NCBI GenBank assembly: GCA_028278625.1
Contig: JANQDY010000024.1
Location: 1 to 55,366 of the forward strand
Length of the DNA stretch: 55,366 nt
Source: Thermodesulfobacteriota bacterium
Lineage (GTDB): Bacteria; Desulfobacterota; DSM-4660; Desulfatiglandales; Desulfatiglandaceae
Direction: 5' to 3'
Shown: piece after piece, positions 43,493 through 51,299 of the stretch
Layout: each line of letters begins with the position of its first letter
Numbering within the stretch: the stretch's first letter is position 1
Notes under the pieces: generated by a model
Told to the model about the DNA's origin: nothing
The model's input: only the letters and a program-made list of their open reading frames with translations
Databases searched by the model: none
Position numbers and translations under genes: made by a program

Positions 43493-44821
43493 TTATCCTA
43501 TGAGATCCGGGAGCCACAGCACCAGCTGCGGAAACAAAACGACCAGCACCAGAACCAGCAACATCATGAAGAAGAAGGGGATCGAGCCGCGGAAAATCTG
43601 CTCAACCGAGACATCGCTCCCTACCGTGGCCTTGATGGTATACACCACCAAACCGAAGGGTGGGGTTATGAGTCCTGTCTCAATGGCAATGATCGCCACC
43701 ACGCCAAACCATATGGGATGAAAGCCCATGGTTTCCACCACCGGGAGTACGATGGGCAATGTAATCAATATGATGGAGGCGGAATCGAGAATCGCTCCCA
43801 AAATGATGAGTATGATCAATAGAATCGCCATTACGGCCAGAGGCGGCAGGCTAACGGCGGCCAGCCAATCGCATAGAGCGGCAGGGAGACGGCTCAGGGT
43901 GATCATGCGGGCATACATGTTGGCGGTGGCCAGAATGAAGAGTATTCCCACCGAAACATGGCCTGTGGAGAGCATGACCTCATGAAGACTCTTTAGAGTG
44001 AGGCGTTTTTTTGCAAAGGCCAGCAGTATGGCCCCGAAGGCACCGATCCCTCCTGCTTCGGTGGGCGTAAAAACGCCGCTGTAAATGCCTCCCAGGACCA
44101 GAAGAATCAACCCCCCCACCGGGATGATTTTACGCCAAAGGGCCTGTGAAAGTCCATAAGCCGTGGAACCTTCCTCTTCTGGGATCCCGGCCCGGTCGGA
44201 TACCAAGCCGGGCCACAGGCGCACCATGAGCCAGATACCGGCAGCATAAACCAGGGCCAATAGGATACCGGGAATGATGCCTGCTGAAAACAGCGTCCCG
44301 ATGGACTGTCTGGCCACGATGCCGTAAAGGATGAGCAGGACGCTGGGGGGAATGAGCATGCCCAGAATGGAAGAACCTGCGATGGCACCGAGACAGAATG
44401 ACTTTTTATAGCCATGGCGCAACATGGGAGGGAGCGACACCTTGCTGAACATGGCCGCCGATGCCACGCTGATGCCGGTTACGGCCGCAAAGACCGCATT
44501 GGCTCCCACGGTGGCAATGGCCAGCCCGCCCCGACGGTCTTTCACAAAAGCGGCTGCAAAGTCGTAAGCGTCTTCCGCCGCCCCGCTGAGGTTTGCGAAA
44601 AAACCCATGAGCACGAACATGGGGACCACGGAATAGACATAGTCGTATACACCGTGGAAAGCAGCGGACCCCAACATGCTCACCGGTACCATGGCGCTTC
44701 CGGTGATGCAAAAGAGGCCGGCCATGCCTGCAAGGGCCAGCGATACCGCGATGGGAATGCTCAAAACCACCATCAAAATGATCAGCATAACACTCAGCAC
44801 GCCGACGGTTACCGGATCCAA
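43493..44821 (-). CDS. dctM: TRAP transporter large permease (DctM)
   Basis: 442 residues with about 12 hydrophobic helices. Family features include a FITGSAMVPVSMLGSAAFHGVYDY start, SGAAEDAYDFAAAFV, GANAVFAAVTGISVASAAMFSKVSLPPML, LGMLIPPSVLLILYGI and TEAGGIGAFGAILL. DctM carries the Na+-coupled channel of tripartite transporters for carboxylates or similar anions. The start is TTG 44821, preceded by AGGGGG. The DctQ gene ends four bases before it. No DctP binding protein is seen, so the substrate is unknown. Confidence 0.93.
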   Translation of the reverse strand: MDPVTVGVLSVMLIILMVVLSIPIAVSLALAGMAGLFCITGSAMVPVSMLGSAAFHGVYDYVYSVVPMFVLMGFFANLSGAAEDAYDFAAAFVKDRRGGLAIATVGANAVFAAVTGISVASAAMFSKVSLPPMLRHGYKKSFCLGAIAGSSILGMLIPPSVLLILYGIVARQSIGTLFSAGIIPGILLALVYAAGIWLMVRLWPGLVSDRAGIPEEEGSTAYGLSQALWRKIIPVGGLILLVLGGIYSGVFTPTEAGGIGAFGAILLAFAKKRLTLKSLHEVMLSTGHVSVGILFILATANMYARMITLSRLPAALCDWLAAVSLPPLAVMAILLIILIILGAILDSASIILITLPIVLPVVETMGFHPIWFGVVAIIAIETGLITPPFGLVVYTIKATVGSDVSVEQIFRGSIPFFFMMLLVLVLVVLFPQLVLWLPDLIG

Positions 44822-44825
44822 TGAT

Positions 44826-45380
44826 TCAACCCCCTTTCTTGCACAGAACAGCCCACGATTTCAGGGCGTCCATCATCAACTGGATCAGGGTCAGCATCGC
44901 CGAAATGACGATCAGTGCCCTCAGGGGTGTGGTGGGAACCCTCAGGGCGCCGGCACCTTCGAATTCGTTCACCCGCCAGGCCTCCACAAGGAGTTCCCAG
45001 GCGGAATAGACCAACAAAACGAAGAGAAGAATGCCTGCCAGACAGGCCAGGAGATCAAGACCCGCTGCGGCACGGCGGGAGACCCTGCTCAGCAATAATG
45101 TGGCACGGATTTGCCTGCCGCTTCTTAAAGTTTTCGCCAGTCCCAGGAAAAGGAGTCCCACCACCGCGGTGCGAACCAATTCCGGGGCTCCGGTGAGCGG
45201 TTTGTTGAACAGGGCCCTGCCCAAGACGTCGCAGACAATGACCAGCATCAGGGCCATGATCAGTGCGGATCCTGCCACATGAAGGCATGTTAATACCTTG
45301 TCAAAGGCGGACACGGCGAAGCCTGGCCCGTCTTTGTCAGGCCCCTGCCGGTCTTTGGCGGCTGTTTGGGACGATGCCAT
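44826..45380 (-). CDS. dctQ: TRAP transporter small permease (DctQ)
   Basis: 184 residues with four hydrophobic helices and the DctQ pattern (VLTCLHVAGSALIMALMLVIVCDVLGRALFNKPLTGAPELVR, then VGLLFLGLAKTLRSGRQIRATLLLSR). DctQ is the small membrane subunit that stabilises DctM. The gene is first in the operon dctQ-dctM-tetR, with tight spacing to dctM. The ATG has GGAGAT upstream. DctP would normally stand directly upstream and is absent. Confidence 0.88.
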   Translation of the reverse strand: MASSQTAAKDRQGPDKDGPGFAVSAFDKVLTCLHVAGSALIMALMLVIVCDVLGRALFNKPLTGAPELVRTAVVGLLFLGLAKTLRSGRQIRATLLLSRVSRRAAAGLDLLACLAGILLFVLLVYSAWELLVEAWRVNEFEGAGALRVPTTPLRALIVISAMLTLIQLMMDALKSWAVLCKKGG

Positions 45381-45668
45381 GGGGCTGATCTCCTAATCCA
45401 CCTTCCATAGACGGGGAAAGTGGTAACCTGCCTGCTCCTGCAATGGAACCGCTCATCTATAAAAACTTGCCGGCAAAGCCGGTCGGATCATGCACTCACT
45501 GCAATTACCGTTTAAGGATCTGCCCGATTCGTGGTATCATCCGCCGTATCCATGGATCAGGATTTCACGGGGCATCGTCCATTGAGGTCTGAAAGGAAGA
45601 TATACCTTACCAAGTTTTAGCGCCCCATAAGAATGTCCATTGCCATGGACTTTTCGTGGAGATCATCT
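45381..45668. other. Divergent intergenic region between dctQ and the DUF1566 gene
   Basis: About 290 bp that should hold promoters for both directions. A small palindrome CCGGC-AAA-GCCGG (about 45469-45481) is the only clear structure. No gene fits. Confidence 0.4.
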
Positions 45669-46997
45669 ATGGGAGCCAAGCGGATCCTGATGCATTTGAT
45701 ATGGGTCCTGGTCGTCTCTTTTTTAGCACCAAATACCGTGACCCAAGGCGGAGATGCCTTCGGAGAAGAGCGTGAGGCAGGTGCTTTGGCCGCGCCGGTG
45801 TTGTCGGTTCTGTCCTCCGGAAACAAAGCCCTGGTTTCCTGGACGTCTGTTCCGGGTGCAACGGGATACCTGCTTCATTACGCCCCATATTTCACCGCAG
45901 GGCCCCGCGCCGTCAAGACCATCAACATGGGGGTTCGGACCCAAGGGGTCTTTGAATTGCATCCCGGCGCAGCCTATTATGTTGCGGTCCAGGCAAAAGG
46001 TGCCGGCGATACAAGCAGTCCATACTCCACCGTAGAGCTGGTTGCCATGATCAGATTTCCCACGCCCGTCCCTGATACGGGACAATCAGAATGCTTCGGC
46101 TACAACCGCATGATCCGCTGTCCCGATACCGGGCGGATCTTTTACGGGCAGGACGCGTCTTATCCCACGAACCCCCGCATCTTCAGAAGGCTTGACGTCG
46201 AAGGAAGAACCCAATTGAATGCCGGCAATTCATGGGTCATGGTGGAGGACATGGTCACAGGCCTGATGTGGGAGGTTAAGACAACGGACGGATCCGTTCA
46301 TGACCGCAACAACCGGTATGACTGGAATGAAGCCAAGGATCTCTTCCTTGGGAAACTGAATTCAAGCCGTTTCGGCGGATACTCGGATTGGCGGCTGCCA
46401 ACGGTTAGGGAGCTTGCATGCCTGGTCGATTACGGCGCTTTTTCTCCCGCCGTTGACACGGGTTTCTTTCCCAATACCCAAAACGCCCGTTACTGGACTG
46501 CCACTGTCTGTGCATACAATCCCAGAAATGCCCAGGCGGTCGATTTCCAATACGGTTACGATTCCCAATGGGACCAATCAAGCGCCTATCATGTGCGTGC
46601 CGTGCGAGGCGGACGCCTTTCAAATGTCTTCCAGAAGGGAGAAAACGATACCGTCATTGATATCAACACCGGACTCATGTGGCAGCAGGCGACCGCCCCC
46701 GGAAAATACGACTGGCAGCAGGCCCTTTCCTATTGCGAGAATCTTCGTCTGGCCGGATATGAAGACTGGCGGTTGCCCGATATCAAGGAGCTTCGGTCAA
46801 TCGTAAATGATGGCGTCCATGAGCCTGCCATTGATCTCGACTGTTTTCCCGGAACCGCGCCATCCCTTTACTGGTCATCGACGCCCAACATTTACAATGC
46901 CACACGGGCATGGGGTATCAATTTCAACCATGGCTACGACTATATCGCCCTCAAAACCGGTGCGGCAAAGGTTCGTGCGGTACGGGGTGGAAGATGA
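45669..46997 (+). CDS. Exported protein with FnIII-like and two DUF1566 domains
   Basis: 442 residues from ATG 45669, which has GGAG nine bases upstream. A signal peptide (LMHLIWVLVVSFLAPNTVTQGG) precedes an FnIII-like domain (about 45-120: ALVSWTSVPGATGYLLHY) and then two DUF1566 (Lcl C-terminal) units. Their markers are VEDMVTGLMWEVKT, FGGYSDWRLPTVRELACLVDYG and YHVRAVRGG, repeated as DINTGLMWQQAT, YEDWRLPDIKELRSIVNDG and KVRAVRGGR. DUF1566 has a C-type-lectin-like character; its ligands are unknown. The protein is probably surface-exposed or periplasmic. The deacetylase-family gene starts about 38 bp after it. Confidence 0.85.
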   Translation: MGAKRILMHLIWVLVVSFLAPNTVTQGGDAFGEEREAGALAAPVLSVLSSGNKALVSWTSVPGATGYLLHYAPYFTAGPRAVKTINMGVRTQGVFELHPGAAYYVAVQAKGAGDTSSPYSTVELVAMIRFPTPVPDTGQSECFGYNRMIRCPDTGRIFYGQDASYPTNPRIFRRLDVEGRTQLNAGNSWVMVEDMVTGLMWEVKTTDGSVHDRNNRYDWNEAKDLFLGKLNSSRFGGYSDWRLPTVRELACLVDYGAFSPAVDTGFFPNTQNARYWTATVCAYNPRNAQAVDFQYGYDSQWDQSSAYHVRAVRGGRLSNVFQKGENDTVIDINTGLMWQQATAPGKYDWQQALSYCENLRLAGYEDWRLPDIKELRSIVNDGVHEPAIDLDCFPGTAPSLYWSSTPNIYNATRAWGINFNHGYDYIALKTGAAKVRAVRGGR

Positions 46998-47034
46998 TGA
47001 TCATGTGAAAGAAGGTGTTGGGAGTGGTAAACAT

Positions 47035-47955
47035 TTGAAAATATTTTATACGGACCATTTCACCTTTCCCCTGCGGGGCAGGGAGCATTTTCCCATTGAG
47101 AAATATGCGCTGTTAAGACAGCATGTCTCCGCGGCCGGAATCATCAAACCCGAAGGGTGGTGCGTGCCGGCGCCGGCAAAGGATGAGGAAATTCTTCGGG
47201 TACACGAAAAAAGCTATTTTGATCGGGTTGTATCCGGGAAACTGACGCGGAAAGAAGTGCTGCGCATCGGGCTTCCCTGGTCAAGGGCCTTGGTGGTGCG
47301 CTGCAGAAGATCATGCGGCGCCACAATTGAGGCGTGTCGGAATGCGCTCACGGACGGCATCTCCTTGAGTTTGGCCGGCGGTTCCCATCATGCTTTCCCC
47401 GACAGGGGGGAGGGGTATTGCCTGTTCAATGATTGCGCGGTCGCCGCACGGGCCCTGCAGTTCGAAGGGCCTGTAAAACGGGTTTTGATTATCGATTGCG
47501 ATGTCCATCAGGGGAACGGCACTGCTGCTGTTTTTCGCGATGATCCCACGGTCTTTACTTTTTCAATTCATGGTGAAAGAAACTTTCCCTTCCACAAAGA
47601 GGAGAGCGATCTCGATATCCCTCTCAAAGACAATACCGGTGACAAAGCCTACTTGGCGGCATTGGATGCCGGGCTCAAACGCTCCCTGAAGAAAGCCCGT
47701 GCCGATTTTGCCATCTATATAGCGGGGGCGGACCCATACGTTGATGACCGTTACGGCCGGCTCAGCCTGTCTCAGGCCGGCTTGGCTGAACGGGACCGGA
47801 TGGTTTTTCAGCATTTGGGTGAAAGTGGGCTCCCGGTTGCCGTCACCATGGGCGGAGGATATGCCCGCAAGATCCTGGAGACCGTCCGCATTCAACTGCA
47901 GACGGTGCGTCTGGCCGCTTCGCACGCCCGGGAAAGGGAGACGCAATCCGGCTGA
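47035..47955 (+). CDS. Histone deacetylase-family protein (class IV-like)
   Basis: About 307 residues from TTG 47035, which has GGGAG ten bases upstream; the open frame runs back to 46807 inside the previous gene. Zinc-site motifs are present: GGSHHAF (active-site His pair), IDCDVHQGNGTA (D-x-H ligands) and AGADPYVDDRYGRLSLSQ (the third Asp). These are the marks of the arginase/deacetylase fold. Bacterial members deacetylate small amides such as acetylpolyamines or act on acetoin-related targets; the substrate here is unknown. All key residues are intact. Confidence 0.88.
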   Translation: MKIFYTDHFTFPLRGREHFPIEKYALLRQHVSAAGIIKPEGWCVPAPAKDEEILRVHEKSYFDRVVSGKLTRKEVLRIGLPWSRALVVRCRRSCGATIEACRNALTDGISLSLAGGSHHAFPDRGEGYCLFNDCAVAARALQFEGPVKRVLIIDCDVHQGNGTAAVFRDDPTVFTFSIHGERNFPFHKEESDLDIPLKDNTGDKAYLAALDAGLKRSLKKARADFAIYIAGADPYVDDRYGRLSLSQAGLAERDRMVFQHLGESGLPVAVTMGGGYARKILETVRIQLQTVRLAASHARERETQSG

Positions 47956-48008
47956 GAGAATCAAAAAGACCGAGCAAAGAAAACAGCGCTTGCCCGTGAT
48001 TTGGGAAA

Positions 48009-48042
48009 GTGTCTCAAATTTAATTGATTATCGTGTCTCAAA
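48009..48042. promoter_or_regulatory. Direct repeat GTGTCTCAAA x2 upstream of the sigma-54 activator gene
   Basis: The 10-mer GTGTCTCAAA occurs at 48009-48018 and again at 48033-48042, 24 bp apart, in AT-rich DNA about 95-125 bp before the activator ATG. The layout suits a regulator binding site, possibly autoregulation. Pattern only. Confidence 0.35.
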
Positions 48043-48135
48043 ATGGTAGTTTCCTTCTCAAAATATAATTATTCGTAAAGACCCGCCGGTAATATCCCGT
48101 GTGCCGGTTAGCCCCATAAAGAAAAAGGAAACCAG

Positions 48136-49521
48136 ATGAAGCCTGTTCGAGAACTGATGAACCAGAACGAATTCTTGAAAGGGTTGTTTGCCGCAATTCC
48201 CTGCGGTGTGCTGATCGTGGACCCCGATCAAAGAGTTCTTGCGGTAAACAGTGTCATTGAACGTATTTTCGGTGTGCCCGAAGGCGATGTTACGGGTAAG
48301 CGCGGCGGTGAAGTGCTTCGTTGTGTCCATGCCGACGACAGCCCTGATGGTTGCGGATTTGGGGATTATTGCAGGACCTGCCTGGTCAGAAGAACAGCGC
48401 TCGATGCCATCAGCGGAAAACAGATCAACCGCAATCGCGCGGACATGGAACTTCTTATCAACGGAACCCCCAGAAATCTCACTTTGCTGGTCAGCGCGGC
48501 ACCCTTTTATCATGACGGCGACCGATTGGCCGTGGTCGTTATGGAAGACATCACCGAGCTTTCAACCCTTCGCGCACGCCTAAAGACCGAGCACTCTTTT
48601 GCGGGCATCATCAGCCAGGATGCCCGAATGATGGAACTATTTGAAACCATTAGAGAGATTGCCGATGTGAATATCCCGGTCCTCATACAAGGCGAGAGTG
48701 GAACCGGCAAGGAACTGGTGGCCTCGGCAATTCACAATGAGGGGCAACGGTCTTCGGAGCCTTTCGTGCCGGTCAACTGCGGCGCTCTGCCGGAAGGGCT
48801 TTTGGAGAGTGAACTGTTCGGGCACGTAAAAGGCGCCTTCACGGGGGCGTTGAAGGATAAGAAGGGCCGCTTTGAACTGGCGCATCGGGGAACCCTCTTT
48901 CTGGATGAAATTGGGGAAATGCCCAAATCGGTCCAGGTCAAATTGCTCCGGGTGCTGCAGGAGGGGACCTTTGAACGGGTCGGCGGGGAAAGAACCCTGA
49001 CGGCGGATGTGCGTTTGATCAGTGCGTCGAATCGTGATTTGAAGAACGAAGTGAGTAAAGGAAATTTCCGGGATGACCTGTACTACCGTGTCAATGTTGT
49101 TCCGGTCTTTTTGCCGCCGTTGCGGGAGCGAAAAGGAGATATTCCGTTGCTGGCGGAGCATTTTTTAAAAACAGCCGGCAATGAGGGGCAGAAAAGCGAC
49201 GGAATTTCCAGAAATGCCATGGCCATCATGATTGAATACGCCTGGCCGGGCAACGTGCGAGAATTGCAGAGTGCCATCCGGTTTGCCCTCGTCAAATCAA
49301 GGGGAAAGATGATCCAGCCGGAGCACCTCCCCATTGAATTGAGAACCAGTGAAAAGAGCCGTCATTCCCGCGGTCCCAGGCGAAAGCTGAACAGAGGGGC
49401 AGTGGGCAGAGCACTTATCCAAAGCGGCGGCAACAAAGCCAAGGCTGCCAGAATCCTGGGTGTGGGTCGTGCGACCCTCTACCGTTTTTTGGCAGACCAC
49501 CCGGGCCTGATCCCTTCTTAA
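48136..49521 (+). CDS. Sigma-54-dependent activator with cysteine-bearing PAS domain
   Basis: 461 residues. A PAS domain (about 15-145) has FAAIPCGVLIVDPDQRVLAVN and a cysteine group C63, C73, C79, C82 (C-x9-C-x5-C-x2-C). The AAA+ domain has GESGTGKELVASAIH, GAFTGA in GHVKGAFTGALKDK and GTLFLDEIGEMP, then YAWPGNVREL. The C-terminal Fis-type HTH is GGNKAKAARILGVGRATLYRFL. It should activate sigma-54 promoters by binding far upstream. The four cysteines suggest a metal or iron-sulfur redox sensor, which is inference. The redox genes downstream are candidate targets. Confidence 0.92.
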   Translation: MKPVRELMNQNEFLKGLFAAIPCGVLIVDPDQRVLAVNSVIERIFGVPEGDVTGKRGGEVLRCVHADDSPDGCGFGDYCRTCLVRRTALDAISGKQINRNRADMELLINGTPRNLTLLVSAAPFYHDGDRLAVVVMEDITELSTLRARLKTEHSFAGIISQDARMMELFETIREIADVNIPVLIQGESGTGKELVASAIHNEGQRSSEPFVPVNCGALPEGLLESELFGHVKGAFTGALKDKKGRFELAHRGTLFLDEIGEMPKSVQVKLLRVLQEGTFERVGGERTLTADVRLISASNRDLKNEVSKGNFRDDLYYRVNVVPVFLPPLRERKGDIPLLAEHFLKTAGNEGQKSDGISRNAMAIMIEYAWPGNVRELQSAIRFALVKSRGKMIQPEHLPIELRTSEKSRHSRGPRRKLNRGAVGRALIQSGGNKAKAARILGVGRATLYRFLADHPGLIPS

Positions 49522-49549
49522 TAAAATCATCCGCGTAAATACGGTCCTC

Positions 49550-49563
49550 TTGACTTAGATCAA
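49550..49563. promoter_or_regulatory. FNR/CRP-family box upstream of the HD-domain gene
   Basis: TTGAC-TTAG-ATCAA, one mismatch from the FNR consensus TTGAT-N4-ATCAA, about 130 bp before the HD-domain gene start. It suggests anaerobic or redox-linked control of the HD/ferredoxin genes. Pattern only; relatives such as HcpR or DNR use similar half-sites. Confidence 0.5.
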
Positions 49564-49693
49564 AGCTTTTGTTTCTGTTTTGGTTAAAATAGCTGCAAAT
49601 TCTGATGGTACATGTGTGTTCAGATGTGCAGAAAACACGTAAGGTCTTATATTGTAGATCAGATAACAATTCCAAAACATGAAGGGGAATACC

Positions 49694-50422
49694 ATGAAAT
49701 GCCCAGGCCAGGACAGCCAGTATTGGAAGCCGGGGGCGGTTTTTGACGTCAAATGCCCGAAGTGCGGGAATGAAGTCGAGTTTTTCAAAGACGACCCCAC
49801 GAGAAAATGCAGGAAATGCGGACACCGGTTTTTGAACCCGAACCTCGATTTCGGTTGCGCCTCCTATTGTCAGTATGCGGAGCAGTGTATCGGGAATCTT
49901 CCGCCGGAGCTCCTGAAAGAAAAGGAGGATTTGCTGAAAGACAGGGTGGCCATTGAGATGAAGCGCTATTTTAGGCAGGACTTTAAACGCATCGGCCACG
50001 CAACCCGTGTTGCCCGGTATGCGGAGCAGATCGGCAGGGAGGAGCAGGGGAATCTCGCCGTGATTCTCCCGGCGGCCTATCTGCACGACATCGGCATAAA
50101 GGAAGCGGAGAGAAAATTCGGCAGTACATCCGCCCGTTACCAGGAACAGGAGGGTCCCCCCATCGCCAGGGAAATCCTGGTGCGGCTGGGAGCCCCTTCG
50201 GAAATCATCGACGAGGTTTGTGGGATTGTCGGCCGCCGTCACCATCCCGAAGAAAAGGAGACGGTCAATTTCAAATCCCTTTTTGATGCGGATCTCGTGG
50301 CCAATCTTGAAGAGGCGCATAAGGAAAAGCCCATGGAAAAGGGGCAGCTGGAACGTGTGCTTGAAACATCATTTTTGACGGACAGCGGACGCCGGCTGGC
50401 GGAGAAAACGCTGTTGAAATGA
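49694..50422 (+). CDS. HD-domain protein with N-terminal zinc-ribbon and cysteine motif
   Basis: 242 residues from ATG 49694 (49679 is also in frame). The N-terminus holds a CPKCG...CRKCG ribbon (about 20-50) and FGCASYCQYAEQC (a C-x3-C-x5-C motif). An HD phosphohydrolase domain follows: GHATRVARYAEQIG, the HD pair in YLHDIGIKE, GRRHHPEE and FDADLV. HD domains hydrolyse phosphate esters of nucleotides. The combination with a cysteine-rich front is unusual. The stop overlaps the frame of the 4Fe-4S gene, whose likely ATG is 18 bp later. The substrate is unknown. Confidence 0.82.
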   Translation: MKCPGQDSQYWKPGAVFDVKCPKCGNEVEFFKDDPTRKCRKCGHRFLNPNLDFGCASYCQYAEQCIGNLPPELLKEKEDLLKDRVAIEMKRYFRQDFKRIGHATRVARYAEQIGREEQGNLAVILPAAYLHDIGIKEAERKFGSTSARYQEQEGPPIAREILVRLGAPSEIIDEVCGIVGRRHHPEEKETVNFKSLFDADLVANLEEAHKEKPMEKGQLERVLETSFLTDSGRRLAEKTLLK

Positions 50423-50439
50423 GAATAGGGAGAAAGATC

Positions 50440-51138
50440 ATGAAAGTCATGCGAAAAATAATCGAAATTGATGAGGATCGATGCGACGGTTGCGGTGAAT
50501 GCGTGCCCGCTTGCGCCGAAGGGGCCATTCAAGTGATTGATGGAAAGGCCAAGATGGTTGCGGAGAAATATTGTGACGGTCTTGGGGCCTGTCTGGGCGA
50601 GTGTCCCAACGATGCCCTGCGTATTGTGGAACGGGAAGCTGATGATTTTGATGAGGCGGCGGTGGAAGCCTACTTGAAGGAGAAAGCTGAAAAAAAGGGG
50701 CCACCCCCTGTTGCCGGCTGCCCGTCCGTGCAACTTCAGACGACCCTGGCCCCGGCCAGCAAAGGCGGCGGCCCTTCAAATCTCACCCACTGGCCGATCC
50801 AGATACACCTGGTGCCGCCCAATGCCCCGTTTCTCGAAAACGCGGATCTGCTGGTGGCCGCCGATTGCACGGCATTTGCGTGCGGCAATTTTCATGAAGA
50901 ATACCTCAAGGGAAAAGTGCTCATGGTTGGCTGCCCCAAATTCGATAACAGGGAAGCCTATATCCAGAAATTCACGGATATATTCAATGGGGCTCATATC
51001 AAGAGCATAACGGTTCTTGTCATGGAAGTACCCTGTTGTTCCGGGTTGCCGATGATCATTGAGCGCGCCATGGCCGCCGCCAAGAAGAAGATCCCCATGG
51101 AAACCCGCGTCATCAGCCTGCGCGGGGAGCCCGTATGA
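50440..51138 (+). CDS. 4Fe-4S ferredoxin-like protein with extra cysteine domain
   Basis: 232 residues from ATG 50440. The N-terminal ferredoxin part has CDGCGECVPAC (C15, C18, C21, C25) and YCDGLGACLGECP (C45, C51, C55, probably completing a second cluster). The C-terminal part has GCPSVQL, DCTAFACGNFHEEYLKGK, VGCPKFDN and VPCCSGL. The CC pair and CPKFD segment recur in a family of anaerobe iron-sulfur proteins whose function is not defined to my knowledge. Its position after the HD gene suggests one operon. Electron transfer is the likely role. Confidence 0.82.
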   Translation: MKVMRKIIEIDEDRCDGCGECVPACAEGAIQVIDGKAKMVAEKYCDGLGACLGECPNDALRIVEREADDFDEAAVEAYLKEKAEKKGPPPVAGCPSVQLQTTLAPASKGGGPSNLTHWPIQIHLVPPNAPFLENADLLVAADCTAFACGNFHEEYLKGKVLMVGCPKFDNREAYIQKFTDIFNGAHIKSITVLVMEVPCCSGLPMIIERAMAAAKKKIPMETRVISLRGEPV

Positions 51139-51230
51139 ATGGTGGAAATTCTGGGAAAAGATCAGCATCGGACGGTTGGCAGGGATATTTTTGTTTGACT
51201 GAGCATTGCAGGAAATGGTAGGGGTCTCCC

Positions 51231-51246
51231 GTCAACTTTCGTTGAC
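51231..51246. promoter_or_regulatory. Perfect inverted repeat GTCAAC-TTTC-GTTGAC
   Basis: A 6-bp perfect palindrome with a 4-nt loop, about 55 bp before the HdrC-like gene. It could be an operator or a small hairpin; TTGACA within it could be a -35. Pattern only. Confidence 0.35.
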
Positions 51247-51299
51247 ATACACTTCGATCGACCTGAGAAAAGAGATCACTATAGTGAGGGATGAATTGT

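Noticed and set aside
49415..50320. 301-codon minus-strand frame over the HD gene
   Set aside because: The plus-strand HD and sigma-54 genes carry clear family motifs here; the antisense frame has none.
51160..51200. Sigma-54-like promoter (TTGGCAGGGATATTTTTG) upstream of the HdrC-like gene
   Set aside because: The GG is present, but the -12 GC is missing.
51242..51275. Sigma-70 promoter from TTGACA at 51242
   Set aside because: No acceptable -10 lies at 16-18 bases; the hexamer is part of the palindrome.
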